Assembly (NCBI GenBank): GCA_021397835.1
Contig: JAJFZO010000799.1
Location: 3,162,001-3,226,000 of the forward strand
Reading direction: 5' to 3'
From: Moringa oleifera
Lineage: Eukaryota; Streptophyta; Magnoliopsida; Brassicales; Moringaceae
DNA length: 64,000 nucleotides
Every line of letters begins with the position of its first letter. Position 1 is the first letter of the stretch. Of this stretch, positions 13,786 to 23,064 are shown piece after piece. Below the pieces are notes generated by a model that saw nothing but the letters and a program-made list of their open reading frames with translations, was not told where the DNA came from and did not search any database. The translations under genes were made by a program, and so were the position numbers.

Positions 13786-16700
13786 GATGAGCCTGAAACT
13801 TGTAAGTTTTTCCTTTCTAGGTAATGTTGGTGACAGTAAAGCACTGGCAGAAGTTGTGAGATCCTGGGCTTGCTCAGGCAGACTTCCAACAACAAAAGAG
13901 CTCCTTCTTGTAAGCATTATTCTTGCAGTTTTTCTGATCATTTTCTTTCTTCAGATATTAACAATCTTATTCTTTATAAAGAACGCAGAAAAGGATGGAT
14001 ATGCTGTTGGAGCGTTCAATGTATATAATATGGAAGGAGTTGAGGCAGTTGTTGCTGCTGCGGAGGAAGAAAATAGTCCTGCCATTTTACAGGTCAGTGT
14101 TTATTTAGAAAAAAGAAATTATGCATGCTCGAATTCCAATGTGATTATATTTAGTGAACCTATAATTTTGGGACAGAATTAGACTTAGGCACAACTGTGT
14201 TTTGTCAGGCAAGCAACTTCCTAGTCCCATACTGCCAAAAATGTGATATAAGAGAAATTATCCTGTAAAATCTACATGACTAGAATCTTAACAGAGAATA
14301 GAAAGGAGTGATGCACATCTTCTTCAGTTAAATAAGCATTGACAACTGAGAGAAATCTCTGCCTGGACTCTTGGACGCTCAAATAGGCCCAAATTCACAA
14401 TTAATTTCTACCAGCTACTGGAACTGTTGTTGAACTTATCATCTGAAGGTTCAAGGCTTGATGCATGTCGAACTGAAAACTGATGATAGGTGGGAAAGAA
14501 GCCATCGTATTTATCTGCACTTTTATCTACTAAAAAAAAGAATCAGCACGTATTGAACACTTTTCTCAGAAAACCATATAAACAGAACCCTTAAAGCTTA
14601 AGATATTTGATGAAGACTAGTGTTTACATTTGATCATGTGTCTACATTGTAGCACTAGAATAGTTAGAAAATAATATTTTTCATAATAAGCAATGGCCTT
14701 GTATCCCCCACTGGTTTTTGTTTTGTATCTGATTCTTTTCCCCAAAATAGATTTAGTTTTAAAAGAATAACTGCAGACAATGTGGAGGTCTTGGAGACCC
14801 CTTGCTCTTAACAGCCCCCTGGATCCTTTGGTCTAGTTTTCAGGGTGGAGGGTTCTAGTAGGATGAAGAATCTACTTAAAGTGACAACTACTAAGTTAGT
14901 GAGCATATTTCCTCTAATAAGATTAATCAATGTGCAAGAAAAAAAAGGATTTCCATGGACTACTGGAATAAATTCTGATGGTCTTTAAACTTCCGTGGCT
15001 CTGGTACCAAGCCTGCAATGAGGTGTAAAATCATTTAGTAGCTCTTAAGGATTGTAAGATGATTAGAGAATATCTTACTAAGACAAATCGCACTTACCAC
15101 TCTTGTGGTTTTAGTGCTTTCACGCATGCCCCCTTGTACTCTGAAGGTGAGCAAAAACCCCTTGTTGTTTGCATCATTAGCAGAGGGGGCAATGCCTCTA
15201 GTAATTTTCCTAGGAAATGAACATTTTGTTTTCATTTCCTTTCCTTATATTTCTTAACAACTGCAAGAAGAATAGAGAATTTAAGCCATTCTACTTGGTT
15301 ACAACCAAAAAAAAAAAAAAACAAATATGAAATTCTTTCAATGCATTGAATTTATAAAACATTCAATTTGGGAAACCCCAACTTACATTTTTGAAAAAAA
15401 CCATGTTTCCAACTTTTGATTATGATAAACGCCGAAGTTATCAAAACTAAATATCAAATTCTGAGGACATCCATTTACCTTTTATTATCTTTAATCTACA
15501 TTGTTCAAGCTTCTTTCATTCAATCTAAATTTGCCCTTCGAGATGTCAACTCAATCTTCTAAATTAGGTTACTGTCAACAGTTACTAAGTTGATTCACAA
15601 AACATTATAAGATTTTTTGTGGTTTTTGACGTTGTAAACTGATACAGGAATAGTATACGTTTTTCCTCTTTTTCTAGGTAGAGAAAGAAGAAAATAAAAT
15701 GATCATTCTCTAAGTTCACTAGTGGCCTGACTCCTTTTGCTAACAGGGTTAAACCACAAAAGTGATAAGTATAAGTTCCTCTTTAAAAATTTACGATGTG
15801 AGAGTGAAAGTAAAGAGAACTAGAACACACGGGATTTAACATTCGAACTCTGATAAATGGAGCTTAACTAGCAAACACCTGGGATTTAGCTGTACTTATC
15901 AAACCTTAGCTTGACTTATCATTATTTAGCCTCCTGTTATTTCTTACAACTTGCAAATTGAATTTGAAATGATTTGTTCTTCTTCGGTTAGGTGAAGTAT
16001 TTGCTTTTCTGATTTGTAAGAGTAGAAATGTTGAGGTCCAACGTCATGTCAAATACGTGACTTAAAGATGTTATCATTTAAATGAAGCATCAAGGATAAA
16101 AACTGTTTCCTTTAGATGTTCATCCAATACAGTAAGGGTTGCTTATTAGCATTCACATGTGGGATATTTGAAACTTGACGTGTTTGACATTCCAAGATGA
16201 TGTTGTGGTTAAAATGTTTCAAGTTGTTCACTTTAACTATTGTTTGATCTATGCTAACACTTTCTTTGTTGAATTCTTTGCAATAGCCTGTTTTTGATCT
16301 GTAACTATCAAGCTTTTACAACTCAGTACAAGCTGCAGCATGCGTCAGTTAAGTCTAAAAGTGAAAAAGAAAAAGGAAAGAATTTATGAAGTCTCTCCCT
16401 GGGTGTTGAATCATGCAAATATAATCCTGTTTTACGTGTTTGAAGTGTCTATTAATTTCTTGTTTTCTATTTGGTGCTAAATACTACCCAATCCAAACTG
16501 TTCATTTAATGAAGGAGAAAGATAAAAACTGTAAGATACCCATAATGTCTTAAAATCATTCGAAATGAACTGGTCCGGATGATAAGTTTGATGTACTTGA
16601 GAACATAGTAGTGTATTACCAAAGTTTTTCTTTTCTTCGGTTCAAAACTTGTTAAGTAAGATTATTGTTTGACACTTTGTGCCTCAGTGGAGAGTTGATG

Positions 16701-19700
16701 AACTGGAGAAAAGGCAAATGTATTATCTACTTCTAGTTTACTTGAGTAGGGATGCGGCTTGAGCAGGTTTGGTTGGGCTTGCAAAAATCCAACTTGGTCT
16801 AAAGTCAAGTTTTTTCAAACCAAAGCCAACATGAAGCTGTAACTTGAATCTTATTCTCATAGCTGCTAAAAGTTTTATGAGATGTTCAATCTTTACCTGT
16901 AAGTTGATGGTTAATGTACTTTTTATAGAGAATTGGAGCCAATTACTCGGTTTGATCTAATATGACTTATTTGAAACCTAAATAGTTCTTACTGGCTGAC
17001 CCTAATTGAACTGAGCTCAATAAACATGTTACGAGCCAGGCGTAGGTGGACATTTACATGTTGAACTTGGGTTTGGTTGGGTTTTATTTGAGGTGCTTAG
17101 CGTGTGCGCTGGGCTTGGGTTGATCTCTAAACCAACTTAATGGGATCCATGACATTAAAGTCTTCATATAAGTTTCAACCATAATATGGCTAATTCCAAG
17201 TTGTAAGCTAATGCCACTGTAATTTTGATGTTTCTCATCGCGAATTGAACGAGTTTTGGGCAGAAAGACTCTTACAACCGAACAAATCAGAGTCTAATCC
17301 TGCTGTATATAGTCTACTTGAATATATGCTTAGCACCTCTACTGCATCTTAAGGTTTGTATTTAATTTCATAATCTATGAGTGAATTAGGAGCCCTCTCC
17401 TTACACATATTGCATGAGTCTTCAAAAATTTTATTTTTTTGCGCAATAAGATTGTAGTCTGCTTCAAAAAATTGATTCATGAAAATATAATCTCTGTCTG
17501 TTCCTTTTCCAGATTCATCCTGGTGCCCTAAAGCAAGGAGGGATTCCATTGGTTGCATGTTGTGTTTCTGCTGCTGAACAGGCCAGAGTAAGTGGCATTT
17601 CATATGTGAGGGGAAATTTTTGAAAGCCTAGTGGAAGGGAAACAGGATAAACGAAAGATAGGCCAGAGATTATGGTGTCTACAGGCCTATGATTTTCAAA
17701 TCTAAGATTGTGTCCAGACAGAAGTCTAAAGTCCAATAGTTCCTTGGTTATGTCCCAATTGCTTAATGCGACTATTGTGCTAAAATCCTGAGAATGTACT
17801 ACTGATGAAAAACCATTATGATTGTTCAAGATATTTCCTGGCTGTGGAAATTTGATAAAATAACTTGCATGAGTCATCAAGTGCATGTATTAGTTCATGT
17901 TTTCATTTTATGGTGCTTATTCAAAATTATCAAACTTCTTTTTTATTAATGTGATGATTGAAGTACTGCTTTCACATGACATAAGAGGTTAAAATATATC
18001 ACATGGCAGGTTCCCATCACTGTGCACTTTGACCATGGAACTTCAAAGCAGGAGCTGCTGGAAGCTCTTGAAATGGTGAGTTGTCTTTGTTTTATCAAAT
18101 TCATATTACAGGTTCAAAATATTTGTGCTCTTTCTATTCATCTTTATACAGTAGTCGGTTATTTTGTGTTCAAAATTTACTTGTAAAATTGCACTTTTGA
18201 ATCCAACTATCGCAGGGATTCAATTCAGTAATGGTGGATGGTTCAAATCTTCCCTTAAAGGATAACGTCTCATACACAAAACATATATCATGGTTGGCCC
18301 ACTCAAAAGATATGCTGGTCGAGGCTGAACTAGGGAGATTGTCAGGAACAGAGGATGACTTGACTGTTGAAGATTATGAAGCAAAGCTGACTGATGTGTA
18401 TCAGGTTTCTATCCTTTTAGATCTAAGGAATAGAGCTTTGCTACTTTAATTTATGTTGCCAATGTCGTCACTGTCCACCTTTTGTATTGCAGGCTCAAAA
18501 GTTTATTGACGAGACCTCCATAGATGCTCTGGCTGTGTGCATTGGCAATGTCCATGGAAAATACCCTCCTACAGGCCCAAAACTCAGACTTGATTTGCTT
18601 GAGGTTAAGTATTCTTATTGTTTTAGCATATACACATAATAAGATGACTACTTACTTAAGCCATACATTTTTCCTTGTATATATGTTAGAAAGACCTTGA
18701 TACCATTGTACTGAATGTTATTTATATTAAGTAGGATTGGCTAGAACTCGTGCATTTAATAATTTTCTATTCAAAAGTAAAGACTAACATACTCTTGTGC
18801 TGCTTACCTGCTCTGTATTTCCAAATGGAAATGATATTTGAGACGAGTAAAAGCACTTCCTAGCAAAATAAAAGACAGTGAGCCTCGGTCCCACATCTCC
18901 AAAACATTACAGCTGTTGGAAATTTACTACTTCGCTCAGAGAAAGAGAACAGTTGTACAAAACTCATAGTGCTTCCAACCCATCTCTGATGTCAACCCAA
19001 GCAATTGAAATTTTATGATTTGAGTTGAACTGATGCCTTCTCTGTTTGGCAATAAGTTGAGTTCTGCTGGCAATGCTGAATTAGGACATCCTCACATGTT
19101 AAGAACTCAGTTTTTCTGATTTTCTGCTGTTTGACTCTTTTGATTCTTCAAGACAGTTCTGCTTGGAACTATTTCTAGAAGTCTTTGTACTAGGAGATGT
19201 AGCTTCTTGATATTCTATCCTAAATTTGGATTGGGGTTGGCACAATAGTGTTTTTTTGTTTTTTCTCTAGGCATCTGCGTCTTTCATTGTATTTCATTGT
19301 GGCATATTCTAACTTCCCTCTGTGTCCAGGAATTTAGCCATAGCTTGGTTGCTTTTTGCTAAGTTTCACATTCTAACTTCCCTCTGTGTCCAGGATTTGC
19401 ATGATTTAAGTTCAAAGAAAGGTGTTTTCCTGGTGCTTCATGGAGCCTCTGGTTTGCCTAAAGAACTTATCCAGGTACGTCCTCTGATCCGTAAGTTTTT
19501 TTGTAATATAGCACTCAAAGATTTATCTATTTGTTACATGCAATGCTGTCAACTGAATAAAAGCATGAACCAAGCTCGGAGGATAAAATTGCATTAAACA
19601 AATGTCTTAACTACTTTACACAGGCATGTATAGAACGGGGTGTGAGGAAGTTCAATGTTAACACCGAGGTGCGGGGGGCTTACATGGACTCACTGAGCAA

Positions 19701-19806
19701 GCCCAAGACAGACCTGGTCCATGTCATGGCATCTGCCAAGGAAGCCATGAAAGCTGTGGTTGCAGAGAAGATGCATCTATTTGGTTCAGCAGGGAAAGCA
19801 TGGTAG
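745..19806 (+). CDS. dehydrogenase-kinase-class II aldolase fusion (5' partial)
   Basis: This is a partial gene, with 33 exons joining in one frame to give 1,131 residues and a TAG stop. The domain order is: end of a 3-hydroxyisobutyrate-dehydrogenase-like domain (residues 1-42), a complete second one (about 80-340, Rossmann GLGAMG at 84-89), a DUF1537/OtnK-type kinase (about 410-860, DDDPTGTQ at 415-422) and a class II aldolase (about 861-1131, VHFDHG with histidines 928 and 931). It matches the plant family annotated as ketose-bisphosphate aldolase class-II family protein (Arabidopsis At1g18270), about 1,370 residues long, so roughly 240 N-terminal residues are missing here. In bacteria the separate enzymes oxidise, phosphorylate and cleave four-carbon acid sugars such as threonate; the same role in plants is my inference. 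No stops or frameshifts interrupt the frame, so the gene looks functional. Exon lists are given under the three domain entries. Confidence 0.93.
1416..1504. repeat. C42 homopolymer, A tract and (TA)n in intron 3
   Basis: A run of 42 C at 1416-1457 is followed directly by about 11 A and then a TA dinucleotide repeat to about 1504. Compound microsatellites occur in plant introns, but a C homopolymer of this length is rare and is a known weak point for sequencing, so its length may be an assembly effect. Confidence 0.9.
6470..6665. repeat. probable repeat insertion in intron 10
   Basis: A block starting at a T tract and running through ACCGAGGTATCCGG and CCCTTCTCGGAGTT to about 6665 is richer in GC than the rest of this intron and reads like a short dispersed element found in plant gene introns. 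I see no terminal repeats or coding content and cannot name a family. The boundaries are approximate. Confidence 0.3.
10308..10411 (+). other. GC-AG intron 16
   Basis: Exon 16 ends CCAGAG and the intron begins GCAAGG, ending TTTAG before GAAGCC. Using GC keeps the conserved protein join FPE-EADAAVSVLG in frame. No GT lies nearby that would give the same join. AG|GCAAG is the usual context of plant GC donors. Confidence 0.85.
11599..11695 (+). other. GC-AG intron 20
   Basis: The join GMIQ-AELKGKSF needs the donor CCAG|GCAAGA with acceptor GACAG at 11,691-11,695. A GT 15 bases further on (after GCAAGATGCCCTCCT) would also stay in frame but would add five residues (ARCPP) not expected in the family. 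The GC donor is therefore preferred. Confidence 0.75.
13745..13786. repeat. (GA)n microsatellite in intron 25
   Basis: GA dinucleotide repeat with one CA interruption, lying between exon 25 (ending 13,662) and exon 26 (starting 13,821). It produces spurious Arg-Glu reading frames on one strand and Ser-Leu frames on the other. Confidence 0.95.
14093..17512 (+). other. 3.4 kb intron 27, no gene seen
   Basis: AT-rich intron sequence separating the first aldolase exon from the rest. I saw no transposon protein fragments, long terminal repeats or RNA genes in it. The open frames in it are short and without family resemblance. Confidence 0.6.
19306..19395 (+). repeat. 26-bp direct duplication covering a 3' splice site
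   Basis: The same 26 bases, beginning ATTCTAACTTCCC and ending GTCCAGGA, occur at 19306-19331 and 19370-19395. The second copy carries the acceptor used for exon 32 (starts 19394). The first copy is an equally good acceptor 64 bases upstream. Using it would shift the frame and meet a TAA after ten codons. Confidence 0.9.
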
Positions 19807-20640
19807 CTTGTACCTGAATAGAAGTGGCAGCCATGCATGAGCTTTCTAATGCAGCAATGGGGTATTCTTTGAATCTGCTTCATTGTAAATTGTGGAAACC
19901 TTAATAAAGAAACAGTTTTGAAGCTGTTGAAACAACAGACATCTGATATCATTTATGTTCAGTAATAAAATGTCATTGAATTTTTATGACCTGTGTAGAA
20001 ATTTGTAGTTGTCATTCCTTGCCCTGAGTAGGTTAACTATTGACATTTTCATGATAAAACCATCCTTTATGAGCCTTCTTATGTTAATCCTTGCAATTTG
20101 CCACCACTTTTCCTCTTTATGTGATATTCTTTTTTAACTATGATAAAGATATATTAAATGATATATATGTAACTGGTATTTTGCTTGCTTGGGAAACTGA
20201 CAGCATTCGTGCAAAGTTAGACTAATTAGGGTTTCTTGGGACATTAGTATTTAAGCTTATCTTTGACATTAATCCTTCAATTCAGTTTTAATATTTTTTA
20301 GCTGAACTTCGACATAGGATAAAGTCAATTAACGATATCATGGCTTAAGAAATTCAAGATCAGTTCGATGTATTACTTAAAATCTTTTATGACATGCTTG
20401 CAAAATTAGAAGTTTTTTATAAAGCTCGAAACGAAAATCTTTGAGATCCGTAAAAAAAGAATTCAAGTATATTTTCAATACAACGTAATACAATGATTAT
20501 TTTTTAAAAATATAATATTTATTTAAAAAATTAATTTAAGCCTAAGAGGTATTTCTTTTTCAGATCAATTTTTTTTATTTTTTCAATTCTACTTTTGAGA
20601 GGAATGTCTTTTTTGATTCAAGACGCCTAAAGAAACGCAG
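19807..20640 (+). other. 3' UTR with poly(A) signals, then spacer
   Basis: An AATAAA hexamer lies at 19903-19908, about 100 bases after the TAG stop of the fusion gene, and a second near 19965, consistent with a normal 3' end. From about 20,000 to 20,640 I see only AT-rich spacer. Confidence 0.65.
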
Positions 20641-21240
20641 GAAGACGCTAGAAATTGAAACGTTGGACGATGATTTTGGGTGCTTGAGGGAGCTTCAAGG
20701 TGTTTGACCAAGAGGGCAGCATTATGTGCAAGGGCCAAAACATAGGAAATGGATAACAGCAGCTGATGAACTCTTGCAACAAGTATCTATCACACATCCC
20801 ACAAAAAATGAGAACAGAGTTCTTGTAAATCCTTGGAATGCAGTTTAAGTGAGTGATTTGTTCAATCACACTAGGAACAGCAGCAAGGATTACCAAAAAT
20901 GTTGAATTGAGAACTGATACCCGACGAGAACCATTTTGAGAAATGCACCTCTATACTTACTGGGTCAGACGAGTGGCATAAATGCAGCTTGGTGTGTCAA
21001 CTGTTCACTCACGTCATTTGAGTCCATTTGGAGGAACGTGTAATAGTAATTGAAGAAGGCTCTCAGAGGGATGCTGGTAGGAAGATAGAAAGGACCCCCT
21101 GGGCTCAAAGCCACTGCAACATTCTTTAGTGCATCAATAGCAGTGAACCATACTAGAGTACCAGGTAGAGCAAATGCCAGGTACACAATCCAGACCCATT
21201 GACCTTAAAGGTCAGGTATGCAAAATTTTGAAGCCCTCCA
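20640..21240 (-). pseudogene. SCY2: decayed chloroplast SecY2-like translocase fragment
   Basis: Read on the minus strand, 21,220 to 20,965 gives a SecY-family segment: ALPGTLVWF, LKNVAVALSPGGPFYLPTS, AFFNYYYTFLQ and DVSEQLTHQAAFMPLV. After a stop and a frameshift it continues with ILAAVPSVIEQITHL and, in another frame, a FVGCVIDT-like piece. These match the C-terminal half of SecY, best the plastid-inner-membrane paralogue SCY2 by memory of the family. The parts lie close together with no clear introns, which fits a processed or partial copy, although intron loss cannot be proved. Stops and frameshifts rule out a working protein. Confidence 0.75.
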
Positions 21241-21259
21241 CTTTTGTAATAACAATTTA

Positions 21260-22890
21260 AATATTAGCACTTTGATAAAAATAATCACTGTAGAAAATAT
21301 ATAAATATAAATATAGTATTTTTAATTATCAATAAATTAAAAATTATTTATAATGACAAATTTTCTCGGGATAAATTTTAAAAGAACTTAAATAATTTTT
21401 TAAAAATAATAAGTACTAAAAATACATTTCAATCTCGAAATTAAATTTAAAAATAAAATGATAATAACCATTTTATCATGCATTCTTATGATGAAAATTT
21501 TTTATGATATTTTTATATAGTATAATAATAATTGAATTTCATAAAAATTTTAGTAACAATAAAAAATTAAAAATTAAAAAAATTAACGATAATAATTATT
21601 CTTTTAATACTTTTGAAAGTATTTTTGTACAACATGTAAACAATATTTTATAATACATGAGTTAAATTTGTAGTCGTTTTTAAAACAAAAGTAGTGGAGT
21701 ACTAAAACTTTTCTTACTCTCAATTAGCTTTAGAACCTAAATTTAATTTTACAAATCAAATTTATTATTTTATAATTTAAAAATAAACTTAAAAATAATT
21801 ATATTAGATAAATTTTGTTTAAGTAGCCATTCACATTCATAATGATGATCACTTTATTTTATTTTAATTAAAAAATTAAAATAATATAAAAAAGTTGGTT
21901 CCTTCATGCTGCAATCACGTTACGATAACAATAAATGAATATTGATTGTTAAGTATTTTTTCGAACAGCAATTCATTTCAGTATAGTAAATGTTTTTAAT
22001 TTTATTTTTTAAATAGTTTTATAAATTATTTTTTATTTATTTTAAAATTAATTTTTTTAGTAATTCTTTGTTTATAGTAAAATCTTTTATAATCACATTT
22101 AATTGAAACTCATAATCTCTTATTTTTAATTAAAAGGATGAAGAGGGTGGAGCATATAAACCCTAGAAATAGTGTGATTTCAGTCCACTCATGTTTGATA
22201 AGGTGATCTTTTTTTTTTATTAAATTTAAATCTAATGTTATCTTTTTTGATTGATAACTAAATGTGAAAAACCTTGCTAGTCATTAATTTTTATAGATTT
22301 TAAATTAAAAATTGATATTTTATCATTGAAATAAAAAATATTTATTAATATAATAAAGTTGAATGAAATTATAGATTTTAATTACTTTAAAACTAGCTTA
22401 GAATAAAATAAAATTGATAAAATGATATTTAAAATTTTATCAACATTAATTTTGATGTAATATATATTAAGTTATCGTGAATTACCATAACATTCCAAAC
22501 AATATTAATAATTGATCATTAAAACATAACATAACAAACATATTGATATTTGATAAAATTATCTCAATAATAAAATATGGTCGGAGAGCTAAAATCATTT
22601 GCGTTAATTTAAATATCTTATTAAATATTATAAAATAAATAAATATAAATATAAATATATCCTGAAAATAAGATTGTGTTTCACAGAGTATATCATTTTG
22701 AATTTGAACACTGTTTTTCAAGATTTTATAATTTTATTAAATATTTTAATAAATAAATAATAAATTAAATTTATAAATTATCTTTTAATACAGTGACATA
22801 AAAAATTTAATGAGATATATTATTATAATATTTTTATACATAAAAAAAACAATGAGTTGGATTTGAAAATTTTATTTTTTAAAAGATTAG
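21260..22890. other. AT-rich intergenic spacer
   Basis: Very AT-rich sequence with many short A and T runs. I found no coding frame, RNA gene or terminal repeats in it. It separates the SecY-like fragment from the mutarotase promoter. Confidence 0.6.
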
Positions 22891-22894
22891 AGTT

Positions 22895-22926
22895 GTGGAT
22901 AAATACAAAAGATGGTAATGACGTCA
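22895..22926 (+). promoter_or_regulatory. candidate promoter of the mutarotase gene
   Basis: A TATA-like GATAAATACAAA at about 22897-22908 is followed by the palindrome TGACGTCA at 22919-22926, a bZIP-type binding core. The mutarotase ATG is at 23065. Whether TGACGTCA sits in the promoter or the transcribed leader depends on the true start of transcription, which is not known. Confidence 0.35.
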
Positions 22927-23064
22927 TCCCCGCGGACCAGCATAAAATATCGGATTTCCCGGTCATCTAAAACAACAGAAACCCCAAATCCTTTTAAGTC
23001 ATCAGGTAAATCCCTTGATTATCTCTCCACTCACTCTTCCTTTCTACAGAAAAGTAACCCAACA

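Larger units (their letters stand above)
9460..13909 (+). other. exons 14-26: DUF1537 / four-carbon acid-sugar kinase domain
   Basis: The exons are 9460-9671, 9928-10015, 10188-10307, 10412-10530, 10676-10748, 10841-10960, 11530-11598, 11696-11866, 11974-12021, 12191-12332, 12568-12665, 13518-13662 and 13821-13909. The domain opens with LVVLDDDPTGTQTV, the N-terminal signature of the OtnK/DtnK/LtnK family. It continues with VVLRGDSTLRGHFPE and ends with a C-terminal part containing GGITSSD and the segment GVPYIVFPGNVGDSKAL. The family phosphorylates four-carbon acid sugars such as D- or L-threonate and D-erythronate with ATP. Introns 16 and 20 start with GC instead of GT. A GA-rich microsatellite lies in the intron after 13662. 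Confidence 0.88.
13982..19806 (+). other. exons 27-33: class II (zinc) aldolase domain
   Basis: The exons are 13982-14092, 17513-17587, 18010-18075, 18216-18404, 18493-18603, 19394-19474 and 19624-19806 (TAG stop). Class II fructose/tagatose-bisphosphate aldolase motifs appear in order: GAFNVYNMEGVEAV, VHFDHG, NSVMVDGS, AVCIGNVHGKY, VLHGASG and KFNVNTEVR. The zinc-ligand histidines of the family are present (residues 928/931, 1028 and 1060). In the acid-sugar pathway such an aldolase would cleave a phosphorylated keto acid; that assignment is inference. Intron 27 (14,093-17,512, 3.4 kb) is the longest in the gene. Confidence 0.88.

Noticed and set aside
13680..13941. Arg-Glu-rich and Ser-Leu-rich open frames
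   Set aside because: They are translations of the (GA)n microsatellite in an intron of the fusion gene.
14093..17512. A separate gene inside the long intron 27
   Set aside because: Only short frames without motifs are present, and the flanking aldolase exons join in frame.
22912..23064. In-frame upstream ATG extending the mutarotase by 51 residues
   Set aside because: The extension has no clear targeting features and lies just after the TATA-like box, so it is probably leader sequence.
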